Shown here: positions 20,567 through 30,225 of the stretch, piece after piece
How the letters are laid out: each line of letters opens with the position of its first letter
How positions within the stretch are numbered: the stretch's first letter is position 1
NCBI GenBank assembly: GCA_963682175.1
Contig: OY821787.1
Coordinates: 18,330,501 to 18,394,500, forward strand
DNA: 64,000 bases
Source: Triglochin maritima
Lineage: Eukaryota > Streptophyta > Magnoliopsida > Alismatales > Juncaginaceae
Direction: 5' to 3'
The notes under the pieces: generated by a model
The model's input: only the letters and a program-made list of their open reading frames with translations
Database searches by the model: none
Told to the model about the DNA's origin: nothing
Translations under genes and position numbers: made by a program

Positions 20567-23500
20567 TTCTCTCTCTATCTCCTCCTTCCCTTCATTGCTC
20601 CTCTTCTCGTTCTCTCTCTCCCTTCTCCTCTCCCCTTCTCCCTCTTCTCCTCTCTCCTATCCTCTTCTCTTCCCTCATCTTTGTTTTATCACTCACCCCC
20701 TTTTCTCTCCTCCTCTCCCCTTCTCTTTCTCCTTATCGCTCTCCTACTCTCTCGTTTCGTCTCTCCTCCTCTATCTCTCTCTCGCTCCTTCTCTCTCCCA
20801 TTCTCTATCTCTACCCTCCCTTCTCTATCTCGTTCCCTTCCCTAGTCCCTCTTCTCCACCTTTCCTTCTCTATCCCCTTCTTCATTCTCTCGCTCTCCCG
20901 TTCAATCTCTCCTCCTCTCTCCTTCTTCTTCTCCTTTTTCTTCTCTCTCCCCCCTCTTCTCCCTCTCTTCCTCTCCTCCGCTCTCTCTACTTCTCCTCTC
21001 TCTCCTCTTGTCCTCCGTCTCCTCCCGTCCCCTCCCTCTTCACCTTCTCCCTCTCTCTCCTTCTCCTCTTATCCCTCCGTCTCCTCTCATTCCCTCTCTA
21101 GTGTCCTTTTTTCTCTCACCGTCCCTTCTTTATCTTGTCATCTCCCTCTCGTTCACCTCCCTCTATCCTCTCTCCTTCTCCCTCTTCTCATCTCTCTCTC
21201 CTCTTATCTTTCCTCTCCTCTTTCCCCATCTCTATCTCCCTCTTATCCGTCTCCTTCTTATACCTCTCCCCCACTCACTCCTTCTACTCCTCTCGCACTC
21301 TCTCCCATCTCCTCCCTCCTCTCTCTTCCCTTCTATCCCTCCTCTCTCTCCTCTTCCTTATTCTCTCCTCTCTCCCTATCCATATCCCGCTTCTCTATTC
21401 TCTGTCTCTATCCTTCTCTCTGTCTCTCCCTTCTCCTTGTCTTCTCTACCTCCCTCTCCTCTCCTTCTCTCCTCTTCTCCCTCTTCCCTCCTCTCTCCTC
21501 TCTCATTGTCATTATCGTTCCCCCTTCTAATTTTCTCTCTCCTTCTCTGTCTTTCTCTCTCTTCTCTCCCTCCCTCTCTCTTTATCTCTCTCTACTCTCT
21601 CCTTCTTCTTCTCTCCTTTCCCTCGCTTCTCCTTTTCTCCCTCTCAATCTCTCTCCTCTCCCTTCTCTCTCTCCGTCTCTTCCTTCTATCTGTATCTATC
21701 ACACTACCTCTCTACCCCTCTCTCTTCTCTCCTTTACCTCTCTCCTTCTCTCCCACTCTTCCCTCTTCTCCCTCTCCTCATCTCTACCTCCCTCGTATTC
21801 CCTCTCCTTCTCCTCTCCCTTCCTTCTTATCCCTCTCTCCCTATCCTTCTTTCTTCTTCTTCCCTCTCCCCCTCTTCCTATCCTTCTCTATCCTCCTCTT
21901 TCCCTTCTCCTCCTCTCTCTCGGTCTCTCTCCTTCTATCCCACTCCTTCTCCCCTTATCTCTTCTCCCTCTCCCCTCTACTTCCCCTCTCTCCCTTCTCT
22001 CTCTTCCTCTTCTCTCCTCCTTCCCTCTCTTCTCTACCTCTCTCGTTCCCTCTCTCCCGCCTCTTCCCTCTTCTCCTTCATTCCCTATCTCCCTCTTATC
22101 CTCCTCTCCACTCCCTCCTCTCGCTCTCTCTCTTCCTTCTTCTTTGTCCTCTCTCCTTGTTCCTCTACTTCTCCCGCTTCTCCTTTTCTCTCCTTTTCCC
22201 TTCTTTATCCTCTCTTCCTTCTCCTCCTCTCTCCTCTACTCTATTCTCCTCCCATCTCCCTCTTCCTCCTCTCTATACTCTTCTTATCCTCTTTTCTCCA
22301 CTCTCATCTCTGCCTTCTCTACCATCTCTCATTCTCGCTCTCCGTCTCTCTTCTCTCTCCCTCCCCTCTCTCTTTTCTTCTCCCTCTCCTCTCTTCTCTA
22401 CCTCTCCCCTCCTCGTCCCTCTTCTCCTTCTCTTCGTCTACTTCTTCTCCCCCTCTCCTTCTTCTCTCCGCCCTCCCCCTCTTGCCCCTCTCTCTTTCCC
22501 TCTCTCTCCTCATCTCGCATTCTCTCTCGTTCTCCCTCTTATCCACTTTCTCTTCTCCTTCTCACTCGTTCCCTCCCCTCTTATCCTCTCTCCTTCTCTC
22601 TTCTTCTACTCTCTCCCTCTCCTTCTCTCGCTCGCTTCTCCTTTTCCCCTCTCCTCTCTCCCTTCTCTCTCTACTCTCCCTTCTCTACCTCCTCTCTCCT
22701 TCTCTATCTCTCTACCCTTCTCTATCTCCTCTTCTCTCGTTTCCTCTCTCCTTCCCTATTCTCCTTCTCTCTTCCCTCTTTTCCTTTCTCTCTCCTCTTC
22801 CCTCTTCTCCTTCTATATCTCCCTCTTACCCTCTCCTTCTCTCGTTATCCTTACATGGAGAGAAGGAAGGAAGAGAGGAGCGAGAGGGGGAGAAGGAGAA
22901 GAAGAGAGAGGATAACGAGAAGGGAAGGAGAGGAGCGGAGGGAAGATGAGAAGGATGGGGAACACCTTCTCTCTCTATCTCCTCCTTCCCTTCATTGCTC
23001 CTCTTCTCGTTCTCTCTCTCCCTTCTCCTCTCCCCTTCTCCCTATTCTCCTCTCTCCTATCCTCTTCTCTTCCCTCATCTTTGTTTTATCACTCACCCCC
23101 TTTTCTCTCCTCCTCTCCCCTTCTCTTTCTCCTTATCGCTCTCCTACTCTCTCGTTTCGTCTCTCCTCCTCTATCTCTCTCTCGCTCCTTCTCTCTCCCA
23201 TTCTCTATCTCTACCCTCCCTTCTCTATCTCGTTCCCTTCCCTAGTCCCTCTTCTCCACCTTTCCTTCTCTATCCCCTTCTTCATTCTCTCGCTCTCCCG
23301 TTCAATCTCTCCTCCTCTCTCCTTCTTCTTCTCCTTTTTCTTCTCTCTCCCCCCTCTTCTCCCTCTCTTCCTCTCCTCCGCTCTCTCTACTTCTCCTCTC
23401 TCTCCTCTTGTCCTCCGTCTCCTCCCGTCCCCTCCCTCTTCACCTTCTCCCTCTCTCTCCTTCTCCTCTTATCCCTCCGTCTCCTCTCATTCCCTCTCTA

Positions 23501-24474
23501 GTGTCCTTTTTTCTCTCACCGTCCCTTCTTTATCTTGTCATCTCCCTCTCGTTCACCTCCCTCTATCCTCTCTCCTTCTCCCTCTTCTCATCTCTCTCTC
23601 CTCTTATCTTTCCTCTCCTCTTTCCCCATCTCTATCTCCCTCTTATCCGTCTCCTTCTTATACCTCTCCCCCACTCACTCCTTCTACTCCTCTCGCACTC
23701 TCTCCCATCTCCTCCCTCCTCTCTCTTCCCTTCTATCCCTCCTCTCTCTCCTCTTCCTTATTCTCTCCTCTCTCCCTATCCATATCCCGCTTCTCTATTC
23801 TCTGTCTCTATCCTTCTCTCTGTCTCTCCCTTCTCCTTGTCTTCTCTACCTCCCTCTCCTCTCCTTCTCTCCTCTTCTCCCTCTTCCCTCCTCTCTCCTC
23901 TCTCATTGTCATTATCGTTCCCCCTTCTAATTTTCTCTCTCCTTCTCTGTCTTTCTCTCTCTTCTCTCCCTCCCTCTCTCTTTATCTCTCTCTACTCTCT
24001 CCTTCTTCTTCTCTCCTTTCCCTCGCTTCTCCTTTTCTCCCTCTCAATCTCTCTCCTCTCCCTTCTCTCTCTCCGTCTCTTCCTTCTATCTGTATCTATC
24101 ACACTACCTCTCTACCCCTCTCTCTTCTCTCCTTTACCTCTCTCCTTCTCTCCCACTCTTCCCTCTTCTCCCTCTCCTCATCTCTACCTCCCTCGTATTC
24201 CCTCTCCTTCTCCTCTCCCTTCCTTCTTATCCCTCTCTCCCTATCCTTCTTTCTTCTTCTTCCCTCTCCCCCTCTTCCTATCCTTCTCTATCCTCCTCTT
24301 TCCCTTCTCCTCCTCTCTCTCGGTCTCTCTCCTTCTATCCCACTCCTTCTCCCCTTATCTCTTCTCCCTCTCCCCTCTACTTCCCCTCTCTCCCTTCTCT
24401 CTCTTCCTCTTCTCTCCTCCTTCCCTCTCTTCTCTACCTCTCTCGTTCCCTCTCTCCCGCCTCTTCCCTCTTCT

Positions 24475-24490
24475 CCTTCATTCCCTATCT
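24475..24490. repeat. LINE-2 target-site duplication, left copy
   Basis: CCTTCATTCCCTATCT here and at 30210-30225 flank LINE-2. The last T could belong to the tail, making it 15 or 16 bp. Removing the element and one copy restores the satellite period exactly. Confidence 0.9.
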
Positions 24491-24524
24491 TTTTTTTGCA
24501 AAGCAAAAAGGGAGGCTTAGCCTC
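24491..24524 (-). other. LINE-2 3'-terminal double hairpin and A tail
   Basis: On the minus strand GAGGC-TAA-GCCTC (24524-24512) and TTTTGC-TTT-GCAAAA (24508-24494) precede 7-8 A residues. The loop differs from LINE-1 (TAT) while the stem is kept. Confidence 0.75.
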
Positions 24525-24685
24525 GAATTGTATTAAGTATGTAAATTTGTACAATCTACAAACTAAGCAACAATTAACGTCCGTGGGGCATGCTTAAGTG
24601 CATACCCAACCCATTACACTGATTACACATGTCATACGACTAACACATGCCACACGGCTTATATTCAGCCCACGAGGCTATCACC

Positions 24686-27600
24686 TTACGCCCACTTTTC
24701 TAAGAAACGTGCTTTCGCATCCTCCTCGTCCCGGTACTCTTTCAAGGAGATTCCCATTGTCCGAATTGTATCCTTCACCCGGGTGACAACATCTTGTATT
24801 CTAGACTTCTCCTCATCAAAGATCCGTCGGTTTCTTTCTTGCCAACACTCATACACCGCAGCGCCAAGTGCCCATTTTGCTATTACTCGATCCTTCCTCA
24901 GCCCCAACACACACATCCCTTCCTCCATTAAGCTTCCTCTTATGCCAGCCCCTATGCCCATCACACGACGAACGCTTGCCCACACACTTTTGGTGTATGA
25001 ACATCTCCAAAACAAGTGAGCAATGTCCTCCTCAGCTTTCTCACATAGGACACACGTGAGGCCATGCGAGGCCCCCCTTTGATGCATCAAAACTTTGGTA
25101 ACCAGACGTCCTCTCATCGCCCTCCACAATGTAATCGCATGCTTGGGAATGTGGTGTGGGAACCAAACCAGCTTTGTCCACCTAAGCGTAGGTCCCTTTG
25201 GTGTTACCCACGCCCAAATCTCCTTGAGAGTAATCTCCTCACGCAAGGCTCCAAGTCGATAAGGCGAGTCACATTCGCCATGAATTGGCGTTCGTAGAAT
25301 CCGCGGCCATAAATCAATCATTTCCAAGGAGCGTGGTGGTGGAAGATTCCATGCCCCATCCCGGATGAAGTAGGATACAAGTGTGTCCTTTGGGACCCCC
25401 ATGTCATACTGAAGTCTCTCCCCCTCATGCTCGCAAAGGAGTGGTCGACCACACCATGGTTGCTGAAAAAACCGAATTGTAGTTCCATCCCCAACCTTGT
25501 AGCGGATCCACTCCCTCGCTACCTCCCTTACTCCAAGGATACCTCTCCATGCCCAAGAACACGTCGAAGGTGGCCTTGCTAGCCAAATGGATCGACTCTG
25601 AAGGTACTTCTGTCGAACATACCGTACCCACAAGGAAGACCCATCCGCAATTACATACCAAAAAAGGCGTAACATACCTACTTCATTCCATTTCTGAAGT
25701 CGCCGAAGTCCCAATCCACCTTCCGATTTTGAAGTGCAAATATCCTTCCACGAAACAGCCACCCATTTCTTCGGCCCTCCCCAAATAAAGCGACACATAA
25801 GTTGCTCAATCTCACGTAGGACCGATCGTGGGAGTAGGAAGGCCGACGTCCAATAAATGCTAAGGGAAACAAGCACACTCTTGACTAACTCCACCCGGCC
25901 CGCCATAGAAAGAAGACTTCTTGTCCATGAGTTCAACCTTGCTTTCACTTTCCCGACCAGGCTCATACAATGGCCTTTAGCCATTCTCGAGGTGAAGAGA
26001 GGGAGGCCAAGGTATACTACCGGGAACGCCACCCTATCCATGCCAAGATGCGAGCAAATCCAATCCCCATCCGGCACATCTCCCCCCAAGAAAATCTGAC
26101 TTTTTGTAGTACTAAAGTGAAGACCCGAACAAGCCGAGAATTCTGAGAATAACCTCTTCAAGGTGCATGCATTTGCTCGTGTGGCAGCCACAAAAACCAT
26201 AACATCATCCGCGAAGAGGAGATGTGAGACCTGAACCCCCCGGCCTTGTGCCAACTCGAGCCGCCCCTCCTCGACCTCTTTCTTGATCATCATACTCAAT
26301 ACTTCCATGCACAAGACAAACAAGAAGGGTGCTATCGGGTCCCCTTGGCGAAGGCCGTTCGAGGCATTAAACACCCCGGAATTAGCTCCATTCACCGTGA
26401 CAACAAAAGAAGCACGAACACATGCCATGATAAGCTTAATCCAATGAGGTGGGAACCCAAACCTTTCAAGAACATTTCGGAGGAAGGCCCATGAGATGGA
26501 GTCATAGGCTTTCCTCAAGTCGAGCTTCACACACATGCGCCCCTTCCCTCGCTCAAGATGCATTCTATGACACACCTCATGTGCTAGTAAAATGTTGTCG
26601 CCGATCCTCCTCCCTCTCACGAAAGCGCTTTGAGCTTCTCCAACAAGTTCCGGTAGAGCACTCTTCAACCGGTTTGCCATCACCTTTGACAAGTACCTAT
26701 ACACCATGTTGCATAGGGAGATTGGCCGAAAGTCCTCAAGTTGCGTTGCTGATTTCTTCTTGGGAATTAAGGTTATTGATGTGTAGTTCACCCGACGGAG
26801 GATCTTCCCACTTCGAAAACTTGAATCAATGGCTTTAAAGACATCATGCTTCACTACCGGCCACGCCACCTTGAAAAATTTCGCATTAAACCCATCCGGC
26901 CCGGGGGCTTTGTCAACGTTTGCGTGTAGCACCACATGCTCCACTTCTTGAAAAGTAAGGGTTTTCACAAGCTCCGCCCTCCTTTCCTCCCCAAGTTGGG
27001 GAAGTACAACGCCTTCATCAAGTGGTATAACCTGAAAATCATTAGCAAAGAGATTAGAGTAAAAGCACTTAAACTCCTCTCGTATCAAGCCCTCATCCTC
27101 AACATCATTCCCTTCCACACACACTCGCCTCACATTGTTGGTGGCTCTCCTCACCCTCAAGGTCGCATGGAAGAACCTAGTGTTCCGGTCACCCTCGTTT
27201 AACCACCGCACCCTCGACTTTTGTCTCAATAGAGATTCCTCACAAACAAGGCGTTGATCTAGGATTGCTTTGCACCTATTCTCCTCCTCCCTCGCATCCA
27301 CATCCTCTGGTTTTGATCGCCTAGCTTGTTGCGCTTCACGCAAAGCACATTGTGCTTCCTCCACTTTCCTTTCAACATTCCCGAAGGTGTCGCCACCCCA
27401 TCTAACAAGTGCTCTCCGTACTAGGTCGAGTTTCTCCACCAACCGAAACATGGGAGTCCCCTTAATGTACGTACCCCATACTCTCACGACCTCATCCAAG
27501 AACCCCTCGTGATGTGCCCAATGGTTTGCAAACCTAAACATCTTCTTCTTCCGAGCACTCACCTTCTCCGTATTCATCACTAACATGGCATGGTCACTCA

Positions 27601-28267
27601 AATCCTTCGCCCCAACTTCATAGAAGCTGTCCGGAAAGGCCTCAATCCAATCCACCGACATCAAAACCCGATCAATCCTTGTCTCAATCATCTCGTCTCC
27701 ATGGGAGGAGTTCGACCAAGTGAAGTCGTCTCCTATAACCGGCATCTCAAGTAGTTGCGCATGGTCGATACATTCATTGAAATCCTCCATAGCTCTCCAA
27801 TTTGGTCCCGCGCCTCCCCTCTTCTCATTCGGATTCCGGATGCAATTAAAATCCCCTCCAACTACCCAAGGCCGCCCATCACTAGGCCTTACACGAGCAA
27901 AGTCCGCCCACAAATCTCGCCTCTCTAGCACTCCATTGGCCCCATACACCCCGGTGATGGCAATATCTCGCCCGCTCCTTGTATCTCGCCCTTCAAGGTG
28001 GATCATTTGTGCGGATCTGAAAGTTATACGTAGATCCACCTCATGCTCATTCCAAAGCACTAAAATACGACCCGAATCCACCTCATCCTCATTTGAACCC
28101 CAATTATGTGCCCAAATTGCTCTCCGAAATCTTTGCATACGCTTCTTCTTCACCTTATGCTCCACAAGGATAACGATACTTGCCTTCGCCTCCTTTATCC
28201 TCCCTCTTATCATGTGCGCGCGGCCGGGAAGATTTGCCCCACGCACGTTCCAAACTACCATGATCAT
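24686..28267 (-). CDS. LINE-2 ORF2: endonuclease, reverse transcriptase, zf-RVT-type domain (1,193 aa)
   Basis: The product nicks target DNA and reverse-transcribes the element RNA from the exposed 3' end. The N-terminus is an APE-type endonuclease: WNVRG (6-10), catalytic Glu in VEHKV (36), GGDFN (137-141), TWSN (183-186), RIDR (197-200) and SDH (224-226). RT motifs follow: KAPGPDGFN (453-461), LDLRKAYDS (582-590), GLRQGDP (638-644), FADD (685-688; bases 26204-26215). A Cys/His domain of zf-RVT type lies near 1010-1100 (CVLC then HLFWRC). There is no C-terminal RNase H. No stop or frameshift is seen. Its ATG overlaps the ORF1 stop as ATGA (28267-28264), which suits translation by reinitiation. 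Confidence 0.93.
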   Translation of the reverse strand: MIMVVWNVRGANLPGRAHMIRGRIKEAKASIVILVEHKVKKKRMQRFRRAIWAHNWGSNEDEVDSGRILVLWNEHEVDLRITFRSAQMIHLEGRDTRSGRDIAITGVYGANGVLERRDLWADFARVRPSDGRPWVVGGDFNCIRNPNEKRGGAGPNWRAMEDFNECIDHAQLLEMPVIGDDFTWSNSSHGDEMIETRIDRVLMSVDWIEAFPDSFYEVGAKDLSDHAMLVMNTEKVSARKKKMFRFANHWAHHEGFLDEVVRVWGTYIKGTPMFRLVEKLDLVRRALVRWGGDTFGNVERKVEEAQCALREAQQARRSKPEDVDAREEENRCKAILDQRLVCEESLLRQKSRVRWLNEGDRNTRFFHATLRVRRATNNVRRVCVEGNDVEDEGLIREEFKCFYSNLFANDFQVIPLDEGVVLPQLGEERRAELVKTLTFQEVEHVVLHANVDKAPGPDGFNAKFFKVAWPVVKHDVFKAIDSSFRSGKILRRVNYTSITLIPKKKSATQLEDFRPISLCNMVYRYLSKVMANRLKSALPELVGEAQSAFVRGRRIGDNILLAHEVCHRMHLERGKGRMCVKLDLRKAYDSISWAFLRNVLERFGFPPHWIKLIMACVRASFVVTVNGANSGVFNASNGLRQGDPIAPFLFVLCMEVLSMMIKKEVEEGRLELAQGRGVQVSHLLFADDVMVFVAATRANACTLKRLFSEFSACSGLHFSTTKSQIFLGGDVPDGDWICSHLGMDRVAFPVVYLGLPLFTSRMAKGHCMSLVGKVKARLNSWTRSLLSMAGRVELVKSVLVSLSIYWTSAFLLPRSVLREIEQLMCRFIWGGPKKWVAVSWKDICTSKSEGGLGLRRLQKWNEVGMLRLFWYVIADGSSLWVRYVRQKYLQSRSIWLARPPSTCSWAWRGILGVREVAREWIRYKVGDGTTIRFFQQPWCGRPLLCEHEGERLQYDMGVPKDTLVSYFIRDGAWNLPPPRSLEMIDLWPRILRTPIHGECDSPYRLGALREEITLKEIWAWVTPKGPTLRWTKLVWFPHHIPKHAITLWRAMRGRLVTKVLMHQRGASHGLTCVLCEKAEEDIAHLFWRCSYTKSVWASVRRVMGIGAGIRGSLMEEGMCVLGLRKDRVIAKWALGAAVYECWQERNRRIFDEEKSRIQDVVTRVKDTIRTMGISLKEYRDEEDAKARFLEKWA

Positions 28268-30072
28268 GGTATCGAAGATGGGGACCTAGTCCCCTTCCCT
28301 TCCTTGTTCGCTCGTTGCTTCTCCATTGCCTTCTCCCGCACCCCTTTAAATTTCTCCGGTTGTGGTGATAGCTTGTCAAGATCCACGGATGGTGGTGGAG
28401 AAACCCATCCTTTCCTTCCCACAATACCCTTGTCGCCTTCTCCCTCAATGTCACCCCCCAAATGTTCCACGCACCCCCCAAGCTTCTCTCCATGCATCGC
28501 CTCATGGCGTACTCTTGCACTTGTGGTGAAGGAGCTAAGCTTCACGGCCCCATCCTCCTCCACTCCCACGTGTTTCCCTCCATGGCAAACATTTCCCTCC
28601 AAATCCTTGTACCCACTTGGTGTGTCACTATTTGCTACCTCCTTTCTTGTGATCCCTTGTTCCCCACGTGGTATATTTTCATTTGCTCCCACCATGCCAC
28701 TCTTCTCCTTTGTCCCTTCTTGCACACGTGGCGGAGAGTCATTTGCCTCTTCTAAATTGTTATTATCCTTTGTCCCCTCCAAGCCACGTGGATGCTCCTC
28801 ATTTGCTCCCTTTTTTGTGCCCATGATTACCAAAGAATCTTTTTTGAATTGCTCCCCCATCATTGGCTCTTCCAAAAAGCACACTTGCTTTCCACTTTTC
28901 TCTTTTTGTCCCCCCTCTTTTTGTCCCCCTACTTTTTGTCCCCCCACCAATGGTCCCCCCTTGTCCCTAGCCGTTACACCCCTCCTTTCTTCTCCGTTCT
29001 CCTCCGTTTCCTCTCCGTTAGGCCCGTATGGAGGAGCACCAACGTCCGATCTTCCTTCCACCTCCTCTCCCAACACGCTAAAGTTGGCGGCATTCTCCCC
29101 ATTTTCAACTATCTCCGGTTGTCCTTGCGTGAATGCATGTGGAGACACCTCCTTTGTGCCCCCACGTTTCTTCCCCACTACAACCCATTCACTTCTCTTC
29201 CCCACCTCTTTCCCGGCCACCTTCTCCTTCCTCTTTTGAGGGCACGTCTCCCTTGTGTGCCCCAACTCCCTACAATCCCCACAAAATCCCGGCCGCCACT
29301 CATACTCGACCACCACTTCCTCCTTGCTCACCCCTTCAATCCGCACTTCCACCTTCGAAGGATACTCAAAATCAAGGTCCACCTCAATGCACACTCGTGC
29401 ATACGCCAACCTCCTCCCCATTGCGGTATTGTCATCCATGTAGAGTGGTCTTCCAAGAGTACTTGCAATGGCACTAAGGTTGTGTGCCGACCAAAAACGA
29501 AGGTCAAGGTCGGGGAATCTCACCCAAATAGGCATAGTCGTGATTTCAGCCCTCCTAAGTGTTGTCTCCGGCGACCACTTTTGCACCACCAAAGGTGCCC
29601 CTCGGACAAACCATGGTCCCTTCTCGAGGACGTGAAATCTATCCTCCTCCGAAGTGAACTTGAACAACAAGAACCCTTGCTGCCGTCGAACTATCTCCAC
29701 ACTTCCGGTTAGCCCCCATAACTTCGGCAAGAACCTCTCCAAGGTAGGCAAATGAGGTTTGAACCCCAAGAAGTACCCAACAAGAACCTTCTCCCATTTC
29801 TTCAATGCATTCGCAACCTCTTGCTTGGAGCATACCGCTACTTTGTTGCCCCCTTCCTTTTCCGGCATGATAAACTCCAATGCGGTAGAGACTCTAGGTC
29901 CCGAAGTGAAGAGATCCGACCATCTTTTAGCCCCCTCACCTCCGGTGGTGTAGCCTCTAGAAGCTACCTCCTCTTGTGCAACCAAACGCGAAACTCCTCC
30001 TTGGAGAGGCTTTGATGTGCCACCCTCTCCAATCGGCGTGTTTGCTGAAGTAGAGCGCTCCTCACGCTCCAT
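28264..30072 (-). CDS. LINE-2 ORF1: nucleic-acid-binding protein (DUF4283-like region and CCHC knuckle)
   Basis: ORF1 proteins of plant L1 elements coat the element RNA. The frame is 602 codons. Residues about 75-250 carry the DUF4283-type pattern (LVGYFLGFKPHLPTL, WFVRGAPLVVQKW, PIWVRFPDLDLRFW). A CCHC knuckle C-x2-C-x4-H-x4-C is at 264-277. The C-terminal half is hydrophilic and low in complexity, including a short GGQK-type tandem repeat. The start (bases 30072-30070) is the first ATG of the frame. It is followed by ORF2 with a 4-nt overlap. Confidence 0.9.
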   Translation of the reverse strand: MEREERSTSANTPIGEGGTSKPLQGGVSRLVAQEEVASRGYTTGGEGAKRWSDLFTSGPRVSTALEFIMPEKEGGNKVAVCSKQEVANALKKWEKVLVGYFLGFKPHLPTLERFLPKLWGLTGSVEIVRRQQGFLLFKFTSEEDRFHVLEKGPWFVRGAPLVVQKWSPETTLRRAEITTMPIWVRFPDLDLRFWSAHNLSAIASTLGRPLYMDDNTAMGRRLAYARVCIEVDLDFEYPSKVEVRIEGVSKEEVVVEYEWRPGFCGDCRELGHTRETCPQKRKEKVAGKEVGKRSEWVVVGKKRGGTKEVSPHAFTQGQPEIVENGENAANFSVLGEEVEGRSDVGAPPYGPNGEETEENGEERRGVTARDKGGPLVGGQKVGGQKEGGQKEKSGKQVCFLEEPMMGEQFKKDSLVIMGTKKGANEEHPRGLEGTKDNNNLEEANDSPPRVQEGTKEKSGMVGANENIPRGEQGITRKEVANSDTPSGYKDLEGNVCHGGKHVGVEEDGAVKLSSFTTSARVRHEAMHGEKLGGCVEHLGGDIEGEGDKGIVGRKGWVSPPPSVDLDKLSPQPEKFKGVREKAMEKQRANKEGKGTRSPSSIP

Positions 30073-30209
30073 TTTGAGACGAAAACGAGAATTTTAGGTG
30101 GAAAAACGAGAAAAATGAGCTAGGAAACCCCTAGGAACCCCCATGCTCTCTCTCAAAAAATCCTTCCAGTCTCCTCTTCCTTCTCTCTCTCCTTCTCGTT
30201 GTCTTTCTC

Positions 30210-30225
30210 CCTTCATTCCCTATCT
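30210..30225. repeat. LINE-2 target-site duplication, right copy
   Basis: CCTTCATTCCCTATCT, identical to 24475-24490; satellite continues with CCCTCTTATCC as in uninterrupted monomers. Confidence 0.9.

Larger units (their letters stand above)
16713..24490. repeat. 2.4-kb satellite array, pyrimidine strand on top (about 3.2 monomers), subfamily A
   Basis: Islands begin near 18054, 20457 and 22857, giving monomers of 2,403 and 2,400 bp. Neighbouring monomers are almost identical. Differences are rare: TATGTC versus TATCTC near 17905, 20308 and 22708, and a 3-bp loss near 22117. The array stops at the LINE-2 target duplication. The pyrimidine strand lacks stop codons for long stretches, which yields frames of up to 2,710 codons made of Ser/Leu/Pro. 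These have no plausible start, domain or codon structure. Confidence 0.97.
24491..30209 (-). mobile_element. LINE-2: full-length L1-type retrotransposon with both ORFs open
   Basis: This 5.7-kb element has ORF1 (30072-28264), ORF2 (28267-24686), a short 5' region (30073-30209), a 3' UTR (24525-24685) and the double-hairpin tail. It is flanked by a 15-16-bp duplication of satellite. The 22946-to-31084 spacing of satellite landmarks (8,138 bp) minus element plus one duplication (5,735 bp) equals 2,403 bp, so both ends are placed with confidence. The 5' end includes a pyrimidine-rich stretch (about 30175-30209) that could be 5' UTR or satellite-derived filler. Open frames and a clean duplication suggest a recent insertion. 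Confidence 0.94.

Noticed and set aside
16713..24490. CRISPR-like or simple microsatellite array
   Set aside because: There are no short repeat-spacer units. The repeat has a fixed 2.4-kb period with internal landmarks, which is a complex satellite in a plant genome.
16465..24597. A 2,710-codon reading frame and many others of 300-1,500 codons made of Ser, Leu, Pro and Phe
   Set aside because: The pyrimidine strand of the satellite cannot form stop codons except at rare purines, so long open frames appear by composition in all three frames. They run through the N gap or into LINE tails, show no domain and repeat with the monomer.
24598..24786. Small frame following LINE-2 ORF2 in the opposite direction
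   Set aside because: It lies in the LINE-2 3' UTR and the end of ORF2 on the other strand; nothing supports a gene.
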